Shown here: positions 35,745 through 44,858 of the stretch, piece by piece
How positions within the stretch are numbered: the first letter of the stretch is position 1
Layout of the letters: every line of letters begins with the position of its first letter
NCBI GenBank assembly: GCA_964453995.1
Contig: CAYVQC010000034.1
Coordinates: 1 to 48,229, forward strand
Direction of reading: 5' to 3'
From: SKVR01 sp964453995
Lineage (GTDB): Bacteria; Bacteroidota; Bacteroidia; Bacteroidales; UBA7960
DNA: 48,229 nucleotides
Program-made: the position numbers and the translations under genes
The notes under the pieces: model-generated
Databases searched by the model: none
What the model was told of the DNA's origin: nothing
The model's input: the letters and a program-made list of their open reading frames with translations, nothing else

Positions 35745-36701
35745 ATGACAATTCCCGAACACATAGCCCAAACCAATGGCAGTCCGCGCATCAGTTATGA
35801 GTTGCTCCCTCCCGTGAAAGGAAGCAGTATCGACACCATATTCTCTACCCTTGACCAGCTCATGCCTTATAATCCACCCTTTATCAACATTACTTACCAT
35901 CGCGAGGAGGTTTCTTACCTGAAACAGCCCGATGGCAGCCTAAAACCCACTGTGGTAAGAAAGCGTCCGGGTACGGTTGGTATTGCAGCAGCCATCCAGG
36001 CCAGGTATAAGGTTGATGTAGTACCCCATATCATTTGCGGGGGCTTTTCAAGGCAGGAAACTGAAGATGCCCTTATCGACCTGGATTTCCTTGGTATCCG
36101 CAATCTGCTGGTGGTGCGTGGAGATGGTGATAAAATAACCGGACGATTCAAACCCAACCCGCAGGGCCACAGGTATGCTTCAGGACTTATCGAACAGATC
36201 ATTGCCATGAACAACGGCATTTATTATGAACAATACATCCAAAACCCCACCCATACCAACTTTTCGGTAGGGGTGGCGGGTTACCCGGAAAAGCATGCAG
36301 AAGCTCCCAATTTTGACCATGATCTGCTGTATTTGAAACAAAAGGTGGAGAAAGGTGCCGAATATATTGTTACACAAATGTTTCTCGATAATAATGTTTT
36401 CTTTAACTTCGTAAAACGATGCCGCGAAGTAGGTATTAATGTGCCCATTATTCCCGGGCTGAAGCCCGTAAGCATCAAGGAGCACCTCAATGTTTTGCCG
36501 CGAACTTTCAACCTTACCATACCCTCAGACCTGGTGAAAGAAGTGGAAAAATGCCAGGATAACAAGCAGGTACGCGAAGTTGGTGTGGAATGGACCACAA
36601 ACCAGATTAAGGAGCTTTTCGCTCATGGGCACAATTTTGTACATATTTATACCATGGGAAAAGTAGACCACATCATCAGAATATCAAACAGTGTCTTGTA
36701 A
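35745..36701 (+). CDS. metF: Methylenetetrahydrofolate reductase
   Basis: A 318-residue FAD enzyme reducing 5,10-methylene- to 5-methyl-tetrahydrofolate, the methyl donor for MetH. Signatures: SYELLPPVKG at the N-terminus, VPHIICGGFSRQETEDAL, LLVVRGDGDK, FSVGVAGYPEKH, KGAEYIVTQMFLDNN and PIIPGLKP. It is encoded directly before metH, 70 bp apart, so the two likely form one transcript. Length and order fit the bacterial enzyme without the regulatory domain. Confidence 0.96.
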   Translation: MTIPEHIAQTNGSPRISYELLPPVKGSSIDTIFSTLDQLMPYNPPFINITYHREEVSYLKQPDGSLKPTVVRKRPGTVGIAAAIQARYKVDVVPHIICGGFSRQETEDALIDLDFLGIRNLLVVRGDGDKITGRFKPNPQGHRYASGLIEQIIAMNNGIYYEQYIQNPTHTNFSVGVAGYPEKHAEAPNFDHDLLYLKQKVEKGAEYIVTQMFLDNNVFFNFVKRCREVGINVPIIPGLKPVSIKEHLNVLPRTFNLTIPSDLVKEVEKCQDNKQVREVGVEWTTNQIKELFAHGHNFVHIYTMGKVDHIIRISNSVL

Positions 36702-36771
36702 GGGAATCAGATGCCTGCCCTAAATCCTGATCATTTTAAAAAATTAAGTAAAACCCGGAAAAAGAAAGAAC

Positions 36772-39700
36772 ATGACAGCTTACCAGCAATTGCAGAACCT
36801 GATCAGCAAAAGAATTCTCGTACTCGACGGTGCAATGGGTACCATGATACAGCGCTATCGCCTGGAGGAAGAGGACTTCAGGGGCGACCGCTTTGCCGGT
36901 ATCTCCCAGAAAGTAAAAGGGAATAACGACCTGCTGAGCATTACCCAACCTCATATCATACGCGAGATTCATGAAGCTTATCTGCAGGCGGGGGCCGATA
37001 TTGTGGAAACCAATACCTTTAACTCCACATCTGTTTCCATGGCCGATTATCACATGGAAGACCTGGTATATGAGATCAATGTGGCTGCTGCACGGCTCGC
37101 CAGAGAGGCTTGTGATAAATTTTCCGCCCTTACCCCCGATAAGCCCCGCTTCGTGGCAGGTTCCATCGGACCTACCAATAAAACAGCATCCCTTTCGCCC
37201 AATGTAAGCAGCCCTGCCTACAGGGCCATTACCTTTGATCAGCTAAAAGACGCCTATACCGAACAGATCCGGGGGCTAATGGATGGGGGAAGCGACATCC
37301 TGCTGGTAGAAACCATTTTCGACACCCTCAACGCCAAAGCTGCCCTGATGGCCATAAGCCAGTACCAGGATGAAACCGGCAAAAGAATCCCGGTAATGAT
37401 CTCCGGTACCATTACCGATGCAAGTGGAAGAACCCTTTCCGGACAAACAACAGAAGCCTTTTTTGTCTCTCTTTCCCATTTTGATATGCTCAGTATCGGG
37501 CTCAACTGTGCCCTGGGGGCAGGCCAACTGAAACCCTTCCTGGAAACCCTGAGCCGGTTGGCGCCCTGCGCCGTTAGCGCGCATCCCAATGCAGGCCTAC
37601 CCAACCAATTTGGCCAATACGACCAGTCGGCAGGGATTATGGCCGCAATCGTTGAAGGTTTTCTAAAGGATGGACTTGTCAATATCATAGGGGGTTGTTG
37701 TGGCACCACACCCTCTCACATTGAACAAATTGCGCTGCTGGCCCAAAAATACCCCCCACGCAAGATCCCCGCCCCTTCTGTTAATACATTTCTCAGCGGG
37801 CTTGAGCACCTTGAAATCAGACCCGATTCCAACTTCATCAATATTGGGGAGCGCACCAATGTGGCTGGTTCCATGAAATTCGCCCGCCTGATCAAGGAAG
37901 AGAAATATGAGGAAGCCCTCAGTGTGGCCCTCGATCAGGTAGAAAACGGGGCCCAGGTGATCGATATCTGCATGGACGATGCCATGATTGATGCGCCCAA
38001 AGCTATGACCAGCTTTTTGAATCACCTGGCCGCCGAACCTGATATCGCTAAGGTTCCTTTTATGATCGACTCTTCCAAATGGGAAGTCATTGAAGCAGGA
38101 CTCAAATGTGTGCAGGGCAAATGCATCGTCAATTCCATCAGCCTGAAAGAGGGAGAAGAAGAGTTTCTCAGACATGCCAGGCTGGTAAAACAATATGGAG
38201 CCGCTGTTGTGGTAATGCTCTTTGATGAAAAAGGGCAGGCTGATGTGTATGAAAGAAAAATTGAAATCGCACAAAGGGCTTACCACCTGCTTACGGAAAA
38301 GGTTCAGTTTCCCCCACAGGATATTATTTTCGATCCCAACGTACTGGCCATTGCCACCGGTATCAGTGAACACAACGGGTATGCCCTTGACTATATCCGG
38401 GCCTGTGAGTGGATCAGGCAGAATCTTCCTCACGTACACATCAGTGGTGGGGTGAGCAACCTCTCCTTTTCTTTCAGGGGAAACAACCTGATCCGTGAAG
38501 CGCTGCACTCAGCATTTCTTTACCACGCCATTAAAGCTGGTATGGATATGGGCATTGTGAATCCGGCAATGTTGCAGGTGTATGATGAAATCCCCGGAGA
38601 ACTGCTGCGACTGGTGGAAGATGCCGTGCTATTTCGCAGAAAAGATGCAACGGAAAGACTGCTCATGTACGCTGAGCAGGTCAAAGACCAACAGGAAGAG
38701 AAAAAAGGTGATTCAGATAAAAATGCCTGGAGAGAACTGCAGATCCGTGAAAGGCTATCCCATGCCCTGGTGAAGGGTAAAGACGAGTTTATTGAAGATG
38801 ACGTGGAGGAGATGCGCCGGCAAATGGATCGTGCCCTGGATGTGATCGAAGGCCCCCTGATGGATGGGATGAACAAAGTGGGCGATTTGTTTGGATCGGG
38901 AAAAATGTTTTTGCCCCAGGTGGTAAAGAGTGCAAGGGTAATGAAAAAGGCTGTGGCCTACCTTACCCCTTTTATTGAAGAAGAAAAGCTTCAGCATGGC
39001 GACATATCAAGCGTTGGCAAAGTGCTCATGGCTACAGTAAAGGGCGATGTGCACGACATCGGCAAAAACATTGTAGGGGTGGTGCTGGCATGCAATGGCT
39101 TTGAGGTGATCGACCTGGGGGTGATGGTTCCCTGCGAAAAGATCCTGGAGGTGGCAAAAGAACAAAAGGTTGATATCATAGGATTGAGCGGATTGATCAC
39201 CCCATCGCTGGATGAAATGGTACATGTGGCCTCAGAAATGAAAAAGCAGGATTTTAACCTTCCCCTGCTTATTGGAGGAGCCACCACCAGTGTGCTGCAT
39301 ACCGCCGTAAAAATTGCACCGGCCTATGAGCATGGCGTAATCCATGTAAAAGACGCTTCAAGGGCAGCAAAGGTTTGCAGTGAACTCATTGGCAAACAAA
39401 AAGAAACTTTTGTAAAAAAAACTGCACAAAGCTATACGGAAATGGTGGAAGAATACCAGCAGCGCAGCGCGCAGAAGCAGTATCTAACCATGGAAATGGC
39501 ACGCAACAACAAATTCCAATGGAAAGCCGAACAGGCCAACCTTACCAAACCTGAAAAACCAGGCATACATGTGCTCGACAATTACCCGCTGGAAGAACTG
39601 GCCCGCTACATCGACTGGACCTTTTTCTTTTATGGTTGGGAGATCAAGGGGAAATATCCTGAAGTACTCAAAGACCCCTTAAAAGGAGCAGAAGCGCAAA

Positions 39701-40455
39701 AACTCTTTGACGATGCCCACAAATTACTTGAAATGTTTTTTTCCGACAGTTCACTTAAGGCTCGTGGCGTAGCTGGAATATTTCCGGCAGCCAGCCAAAA
39801 CGAAGACATTATCATTTACCAGGACGAAGCACGAACGCGGGAAAGAATGCGCTTCAACTTCCTGCGCATCCAGGAAATCAAGGAAGAACCCGGAAAAATC
39901 AATCTTTCTCTTGCCGATTATATTGCCCCGGCCGGATCAGGATCACAAGACCACCTGGGCGCCTTTGTGGTAAGTATACATGGTGCCGATGAGGTTGCTG
40001 AGCGCTTCAGGCAAAACAAAGATGACTACAGCAGTATCATGACCAAAATGCTGGCAGACCGCCTGGCAGAGGCCTTTGCTGAATTGCTCCACGAAAAGGT
40101 GCGCAAGGAATTGTGGGCCTATGATACCCGCGAAGACCTCTCCCTGGGAGAATTGCTAAAAGAACGCTATGAAGGCATACGCCCTGCCTGTGGTTATCCC
40201 GCCTGCCCGGAGCACAGCGAAAAAATCAAGCTGTTTGAACTACTGGGAGCTCAGGAGTATACCGGAGCTTACCTTACCGAAGGTTACAGTATGGTGCCCG
40301 GTGCGTCTGTTTCTGGATGGTATTTTGCCCATCCCCTTTCCCGCTATTTCAACCTGGGTAAGATCACACGTGAACAGGTTGAAATGTATGCTTCTAAAAA
40401 AAATATTACCCTTGCTGAAGCAGAAAAACTGCTAATGCCCAATCTTTCTTACTGA
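36772..40455 (+). CDS. metH: Cobalamin-dependent methionine synthase
   Basis: A 1227-residue four-module enzyme transferring methyl from 5-methyl-THF to homocysteine. Homocysteine domain (about 1-330): zinc cysteines C246 (GLNCALGA), C309 and C310 (GGCCGTTPSH). Folate domain (about 345-620): INIGERTNVAGS, MIDSSKWEVIEAGL, FDPNVLAIATG. Cobalamin domain (about 645-885): DVHDIGKN, with cobalt ligand H761, then GLSGLITPS and IGGATTS. Activation domain (about 900-1227): RPACGYPACPEHSEK. Full length, one chain. The organism therefore needs B12, imported or made elsewhere. It is last in the SAM-riboswitch methionine locus; a B12 riboswitch was not seen. Confidence 0.97.
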   Translation: MTAYQQLQNLISKRILVLDGAMGTMIQRYRLEEEDFRGDRFAGISQKVKGNNDLLSITQPHIIREIHEAYLQAGADIVETNTFNSTSVSMADYHMEDLVYEINVAAARLAREACDKFSALTPDKPRFVAGSIGPTNKTASLSPNVSSPAYRAITFDQLKDAYTEQIRGLMDGGSDILLVETIFDTLNAKAALMAISQYQDETGKRIPVMISGTITDASGRTLSGQTTEAFFVSLSHFDMLSIGLNCALGAGQLKPFLETLSRLAPCAVSAHPNAGLPNQFGQYDQSAGIMAAIVEGFLKDGLVNIIGGCCGTTPSHIEQIALLAQKYPPRKIPAPSVNTFLSGLEHLEIRPDSNFINIGERTNVAGSMKFARLIKEEKYEEALSVALDQVENGAQVIDICMDDAMIDAPKAMTSFLNHLAAEPDIAKVPFMIDSSKWEVIEAGLKCVQGKCIVNSISLKEGEEEFLRHARLVKQYGAAVVVMLFDEKGQADVYERKIEIAQRAYHLLTEKVQFPPQDIIFDPNVLAIATGISEHNGYALDYIRACEWIRQNLPHVHISGGVSNLSFSFRGNNLIREALHSAFLYHAIKAGMDMGIVNPAMLQVYDEIPGELLRLVEDAVLFRRKDATERLLMYAEQVKDQQEEKKGDSDKNAWRELQIRERLSHALVKGKDEFIEDDVEEMRRQMDRALDVIEGPLMDGMNKVGDLFGSGKMFLPQVVKSARVMKKAVAYLTPFIEEEKLQHGDISSVGKVLMATVKGDVHDIGKNIVGVVLACNGFEVIDLGVMVPCEKILEVAKEQKVDIIGLSGLITPSLDEMVHVASEMKKQDFNLPLLIGGATTSVLHTAVKIAPAYEHGVIHVKDASRAAKVCSELIGKQKETFVKKTAQSYTEMVEEYQQRSAQKQYLTMEMARNNKFQWKAEQANLTKPEKPGIHVLDNYPLEELARYIDWTFFFYGWEIKGKYPEVLKDPLKGAEAQKLFDDAHKLLEMFFSDSSLKARGVAGIFPAASQNEDIIIYQDEARTRERMRFNFLRIQEIKEEPGKINLSLADYIAPAGSGSQDHLGAFVVSIHGADEVAERFRQNKDDYSSIMTKMLADRLAEAFAELLHEKVRKELWAYDTREDLSLGELLKERYEGIRPACGYPACPEHSEKIKLFELLGAQEYTGAYLTEGYSMVPGASVSGWYFAHPLSRYFNLGKITREQVEMYASKKNITLAEAEKLLMPNLSY

Positions 40456-40525
40456 GACACCCTGGGGCATTGAAGTTCCCGGCACCACTTTCACCTGCAC
40501 AAGAAGCCTTTTCGCAGGTATACTT

Positions 40526-41767
40526 TTACTGGAAATTATACCTTGCCATAACCACAATATGGTTGTTGACGGCCGGATCCATAGAGTCATTTGGTTTGCC
40601 ATACTGGTCGTAACCCAGGGCATACACGGCACTGTAATAGGAATATTCAAGTCCGAAACTCAAATTTTTGGCCGTATAAGACACGCGTGGCGAAACCCTT
40701 AACAGGTTGTGAAGGTCGGTATAGCGCTGCAAACCAGCAATGGAAAGGAACGGATCGGCCGAACCCAGGTTCTCGGTATAGCCGGCAAAAAGCCCCCATT
40801 CCAGGGCGAGGTTGTTGGTATGGATATCAGCCCAAAGGGAAAGGGTACGCAGATTGGCGTAGTCGTAGTCGGCATTCCAGTCGAAAGGGTGTTCTGCAGT
40901 ATCAATGCCTTTGGCGCCATAACCCCCGATCATAATATAATTACTCATGTTTTCTCCATAAACCGCTTCGAGCTTAAGGGTTAGTGGTTGTGTGGTAACT
41001 TTGGTAAATGCCTGCAGGTTGAAGGATCCCACATTTTTTGAAGTTGCTATCCCTCCGCCGGTAATATCTCTTGGTGAAAGAAACTTATAGCCGGCAGTGG
41101 CTCCTATGAGAAAACTCCCGGTATTGTAGCGCACCTGCAACTGGCTGTCGGGTAATCCAGAATTTCGCTGCTGATCATTGGGCCCGGCACTGCTGTGATA
41201 CCCATGAATCAGGAAGGATACTGAAGCTGACAGATCATCGGTAAGGTTTTGCATGAACCTTACCTGGGGTGAGCGGTTCAACGGATGGAAAGGTGCCGCA
41301 GCGGCAAAAGAAATCGTTGAAGGTGAACAATCCAGAACGAACATAGGGTGAAAGGTATTACCCATAAGCAGCTCGCTGCGTTCCCATTTCAAAGTTATTA
41401 ACGCTACCCGCAGTCTGAGCAACCTTACAAAATCTTGTTGCGTACCAAAAAAATCGGCTTCAATCCGTCCCGAAGTCTTTGCACCAAATAGCTCAGGCCC
41501 CTTAATATCAAAGCCAAACCTTGAGTGCACCGAAAGCATATTCAGTTTCGGCCTTTTGTTGATGTCATTGCCATTGCTGTCAAAAACAGGTCTTTTGGGG
41601 AAAAGATAGAGTTCGCCATCGCGCGTATCCAGGGAACGGTAAGTATCGTAGATCACCTCGTAACTTACATATCCATAGGGCTTTATGGTAATTACCGAAG
41701 TTGTATCGGCCTGGGAAAAAGAATAGCCGGTAATGGTCAGCAATAATAACAGTAATGTTTTTTTCAT
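40526..41767 (-). CDS. Porin-like outer-membrane protein
   Basis: A 413-residue secreted beta-barrel candidate. A signal peptide (MKKTLLLLLLTITGYSFSQA) is followed by many amphipathic strands with aromatic ends, and the last residue pair (NFQ) is close to the usual terminal aromatic. SVHSRFGFDIKGPELFGAK and RIEADFFGTQQD resemble the start of Bacteroidota porin-like proteins that form channels for small solutes. Substrate is unknown. It is convergent with metH and stands alone. Confidence 0.78.
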   Translation of the reverse strand: MKKTLLLLLLTITGYSFSQADTTSVITIKPYGYVSYEVIYDTYRSLDTRDGELYLFPKRPVFDSNGNDINKRPKLNMLSVHSRFGFDIKGPELFGAKTSGRIEADFFGTQQDFVRLLRLRVALITLKWERSELLMGNTFHPMFVLDCSPSTISFAAAAPFHPLNRSPQVRFMQNLTDDLSASVSFLIHGYHSSAGPNDQQRNSGLPDSQLQVRYNTGSFLIGATAGYKFLSPRDITGGGIATSKNVGSFNLQAFTKVTTQPLTLKLEAVYGENMSNYIMIGGYGAKGIDTAEHPFDWNADYDYANLRTLSLWADIHTNNLALEWGLFAGYTENLGSADPFLSIAGLQRYTDLHNLLRVSPRVSYTAKNLSFGLEYSYYSAVYALGYDQYGKPNDSMDPAVNNHIVVMARYNFQ

Positions 41768-42113
41768 CTTCCAAAAATCATTCAGGGTTAATACTAAAGA
41801 ATAAATAATGCACTTTACTAAAATGCAGCCATGCCTTTGCCGGCGAAATTAAAAAGAATATTAAAACCAATAATGGGGTTTGCACGGAAAACATCAATAG
41901 TTATCATGCCGGATAAATATACCTGCAAATCAAAAAACTCAAACCCTTCATCCAGTAAGGTTATCAGACGGTCTTAAACCCGTAAAACTCAAAAGTCGAT
42001 CGAAGTGCCGTAAAAAATTCAGAACTGCTTCAGCGATTTCATATATTGATGGCGCGAATAAAAATTATCGTGTCATTCAAAATCCGGAAAAATTACAGAT
42101 TGAGCCAGGGTAG
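41768..42113. other. Intergenic region, nothing recognised
   Basis: About 345 bp between two minus-strand genes. No promoter with full consensus, RNA gene or coding remnant was seen. Confidence 0.5.
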
Positions 42114-44777
42114 CTACAACCTTATCTCACTCATTCCCGAAGCAATGGGTGTGCTAATGCGAAAACCCGTATACTGATGTTGTCCACCCCTGAACCCAGC
42201 TACCACTTCCACATCGAACAGCAGGAAAATCTGGCTAACGCCATAACCAGCCTCCCACCAGGGCTGCTTTGTCTCAACGGCAAGAGCATTAAAGAAAAGC
42301 TTCTCCCGCATAAGAGTACGTGAAAGGAATGGTAGTCTTTTCAGCAGGATACGGGCATGATCGTACTGGAAATATCCTGAGAGGTAATTGCCGGTAGTGC
42401 TGTACTCATACAACGGCAACGTGCGAAAGGTACTGTGAGCATTGCCTTCAGTATAAATAAACGGACTGGTGGCAAAATGCCTGAAATCGGGAGCATGGAT
42501 CGATTCCGTATCGGGAAACATCCCTGCATTGATGCGGTAACTAATATTTCCCACCAGCCGGATGTTTATGGTTTGGTTTACAGATGCCTCAACCTGGCTA
42601 AATTGCACATCGCTTCCGGCCACCCCTCCAAACCCCTGGCGGTAATACAGGCTGATGGTGGGAAAGTGAGAATAGAGCATTTGTTTGCTTGCACCCCGCC
42701 TTGCCCAGTAATAACGATGGGTGTAACTAAGACGACCGCTGGCAATGAATGCCGTATGCCCTGGCATGATGCCGGGAAACAAACCGGGAATTGCCGGAAC
42801 ATTGGGAGTAAACTCCTTCCCCATAAAGTTGGTAATGCTGAAGGCTGAATGATTCTCCAGTGGTTTGCGCCTGCTGTATTCGGCAGAAGTAGTGAGCACC
42901 AGCCCGTTGGCCAGGTCCGTTTCATGGGAAAGACCAATAAATTCTTTATGGTAAAATTTGGCCGGGTTCAATCCGAAAAAGAGCCCTGATACAGTGGAAA
43001 AGAAAGGACTGATGGCGCTGTTGGTTGCAAAATCGGCTGTTTCCCAACCCCCGGTAAATCGAATATATGCCCTGCGGAAGGGATCGTAATGGTAGGTAGC
43101 ACCAACGCTTCCCAGGAGCTGCTGGCGCGCAAAGGCCCACCCTGCCCTTGCTGTGGCATTGAATTGCTTGTCGCCGGCAAGCGTGCGATCATAGTTCAAC
43201 CATTGGCCATACACGAAGCCATCCACAGTATTGTACCTGGTGGAACCTACATCAATCAGACCTCCATAAGTTATGGTTTGCTCATTCTCTAAATCAAATG
43301 CATAACCGGTAATTACTTTTCCGGCCAGGGAGGGTTCCTTTTTTTCAGTGTCACCCTCTTCGTTCTCCTTCTCCCCGTCGAAACTTTCTTTTTCATAGTC
43401 GGTAAGGGGTACGGGGCGGTTTTCCTGCCAGTAGCGGTCGGTTCGCACGCGGGCACTATCGTCAATTTCCATGGAGAACTCCCTGATCTCGAGAGAAGGT
43501 CTGGGGGTGGCAGCCCGCGACTGCTTCCGGATCAGTCGGTTGAGGGTTCGCATTTCCCGGTTGCCCAGATCAGGCTTTGCCATCAGGGCCGCTATGCGCT
43601 GCTGGCGCCTGGTGGCCTTTCCGGCAGTGGTTCTTTTGGCGATCTCCGGACGGTAAACGTCCGTTCCCATATCGTCCACTTTTTGCCTTTGCAACAGAAA
43701 CAGCTCAGAATCCTGCTTCATCAGTTGCCGGTAAAAATCATGATCCAGGTCGGGATTCAGGGTTACCTGGTAATCGGTTACCGAAGCCAGGTATTTATAG
43801 TTGGCCTCCAGTCCCATCAGGGCAACATCAATATTGAAATCCTGGCTCACAGGCATCCACACATCCTTTTCCACAGGATTGTACACCTGCCTGAAATTGA
43901 TGGTAAAGAAGGACTGTTCAACGGAAAGGTCAACAGAATGCAGATTCCATGAGCCTTCGGCAATGTGGATCACGCCACTGTAAAGATCGGGACCGGGGCG
44001 GCGCGGTACCACCCTGATACGGTTGATCTGCCTGTCATTTTCCATGAAAGTGCCCTCCAGCACAAAGCGGTATACCTGCAATGCGCTTCGGCTCAGGGGT
44101 GAGATGATACCATTGATATCGCGGTAGAGGCTTATGGTAACAAAGGACATGGGACTGGTTTGGTTGTCATTGCCCGAACTGCGGGTTGACAGTACGCGTG
44201 TTTCCACTGCTTGTGGAAGAGAGAATTGGACCTCAGAGAGGGTTTCGGTAACAAAATACCGGTCCTGCTCCACTCCTTCCCTCTCCAGCTGCCTGCGCAA
44301 AAGGGCAGGCACACGGGTAAGCACACCCGTACCTTTCAGGTATACACGGCAACTGTATTCCGATACCTGGTTGAGGTAGTACTGGCTCATTCCTATGGCA
44401 CGCCGCATAATGTAATAGGCTGGGTCTTCCCCACTGGCCGTTACAACAACAGCAGGAAGCTGATATTGCTGTTCTTCAAGGATCACATCAAAACGGATAA
44501 ACCCCTCCTTCACCCTGATGGTTTCTGTCTCAGCCTGGTAGCCCAGGTACTGCACCCTCACCTGGTGCTTTCCGGGGGGAATTTCCAAATGGTATTCTCC
44601 TGCTTCATTGGCTGTGGTGCCCTGGTGAAGAGCAGCTACATAAATGGCTGCAAACGGAATAGGCTCACCATGAATATTTTTTACTGTGCCCCGGATACCT
44701 GTAGCCTGGCCAAGGGCCGAAAAACCAGCAAGAAAATGAGCAAGGATAATGAGTGCGTTAAGGGGGAGGGCTTTCAT
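42114..44777 (-). CDS. DUF5686 outer-membrane protein with carboxypeptidase-regulatory-like domain
   Basis: An 887-residue protein starting at 44777 (MKALPLNALIILAHFLAGF, a signal peptide ending near ALGQA). The frame is open 110 codons further up, but that part runs antisense into nnr and is not protein-like. Residues about 24-110 are a CarboxypepD_reg-like beta sandwich (GIRGTVKNIHGEPIPFAAIYV ... YLGYQAET). The rest, with FTIRF-type strands, an acidic linker near residue 480 (EKENEEGDTEKKE) and a long C-terminal barrel, is the DUF5686 region, common in Bacteroidota outer membranes and of unknown function. Divergent from nnr. Confidence 0.85.
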   Translation of the reverse strand: MKALPLNALIILAHFLAGFSALGQATGIRGTVKNIHGEPIPFAAIYVAALHQGTTANEAGEYHLEIPPGKHQVRVQYLGYQAETETIRVKEGFIRFDVILEEQQYQLPAVVVTASGEDPAYYIMRRAIGMSQYYLNQVSEYSCRVYLKGTGVLTRVPALLRRQLEREGVEQDRYFVTETLSEVQFSLPQAVETRVLSTRSSGNDNQTSPMSFVTISLYRDINGIISPLSRSALQVYRFVLEGTFMENDRQINRIRVVPRRPGPDLYSGVIHIAEGSWNLHSVDLSVEQSFFTINFRQVYNPVEKDVWMPVSQDFNIDVALMGLEANYKYLASVTDYQVTLNPDLDHDFYRQLMKQDSELFLLQRQKVDDMGTDVYRPEIAKRTTAGKATRRQQRIAALMAKPDLGNREMRTLNRLIRKQSRAATPRPSLEIREFSMEIDDSARVRTDRYWQENRPVPLTDYEKESFDGEKENEEGDTEKKEPSLAGKVITGYAFDLENEQTITYGGLIDVGSTRYNTVDGFVYGQWLNYDRTLAGDKQFNATARAGWAFARQQLLGSVGATYHYDPFRRAYIRFTGGWETADFATNSAISPFFSTVSGLFFGLNPAKFYHKEFIGLSHETDLANGLVLTTSAEYSRRKPLENHSAFSITNFMGKEFTPNVPAIPGLFPGIMPGHTAFIASGRLSYTHRYYWARRGASKQMLYSHFPTISLYYRQGFGGVAGSDVQFSQVEASVNQTINIRLVGNISYRINAGMFPDTESIHAPDFRHFATSPFIYTEGNAHSTFRTLPLYEYSTTGNYLSGYFQYDHARILLKRLPFLSRTLMREKLFFNALAVETKQPWWEAGYGVSQIFLLFDVEVVAGFRGGQHQYTGFRISTPIASGMSEIRL

Positions 44778-44830
44778 GGAAGAAAAATCTGTTTTTGTTT
44801 TTATGACACTTGTGCTTTTCGTACTTTCGT

Positions 44831-44840
44831 ATGACGTCAT
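44831..44840. promoter_or_regulatory. Perfect 10-bp palindrome between divergent genes
   Basis: ATGACGTCAT lies in the 81-bp gap between the DUF5686 gene and nnr, just after TACTTTCG (a 7-of-8 match to TAnnTTTG on the plus strand). It could be an operator. Confidence 0.25.
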
Positions 44841-44858
44841 TTCGCAAAATATATTACA

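Noticed and set aside
37663..38508. Minus-strand frame of 281 codons
   Set aside because: Antisense shadow of metH.
40490..40518. ACCTGC/GCAGGT stem between convergent metH and the porin-like gene as a terminator
   Set aside because: Only a 6-bp stem with a 15-base loop and no T tract.
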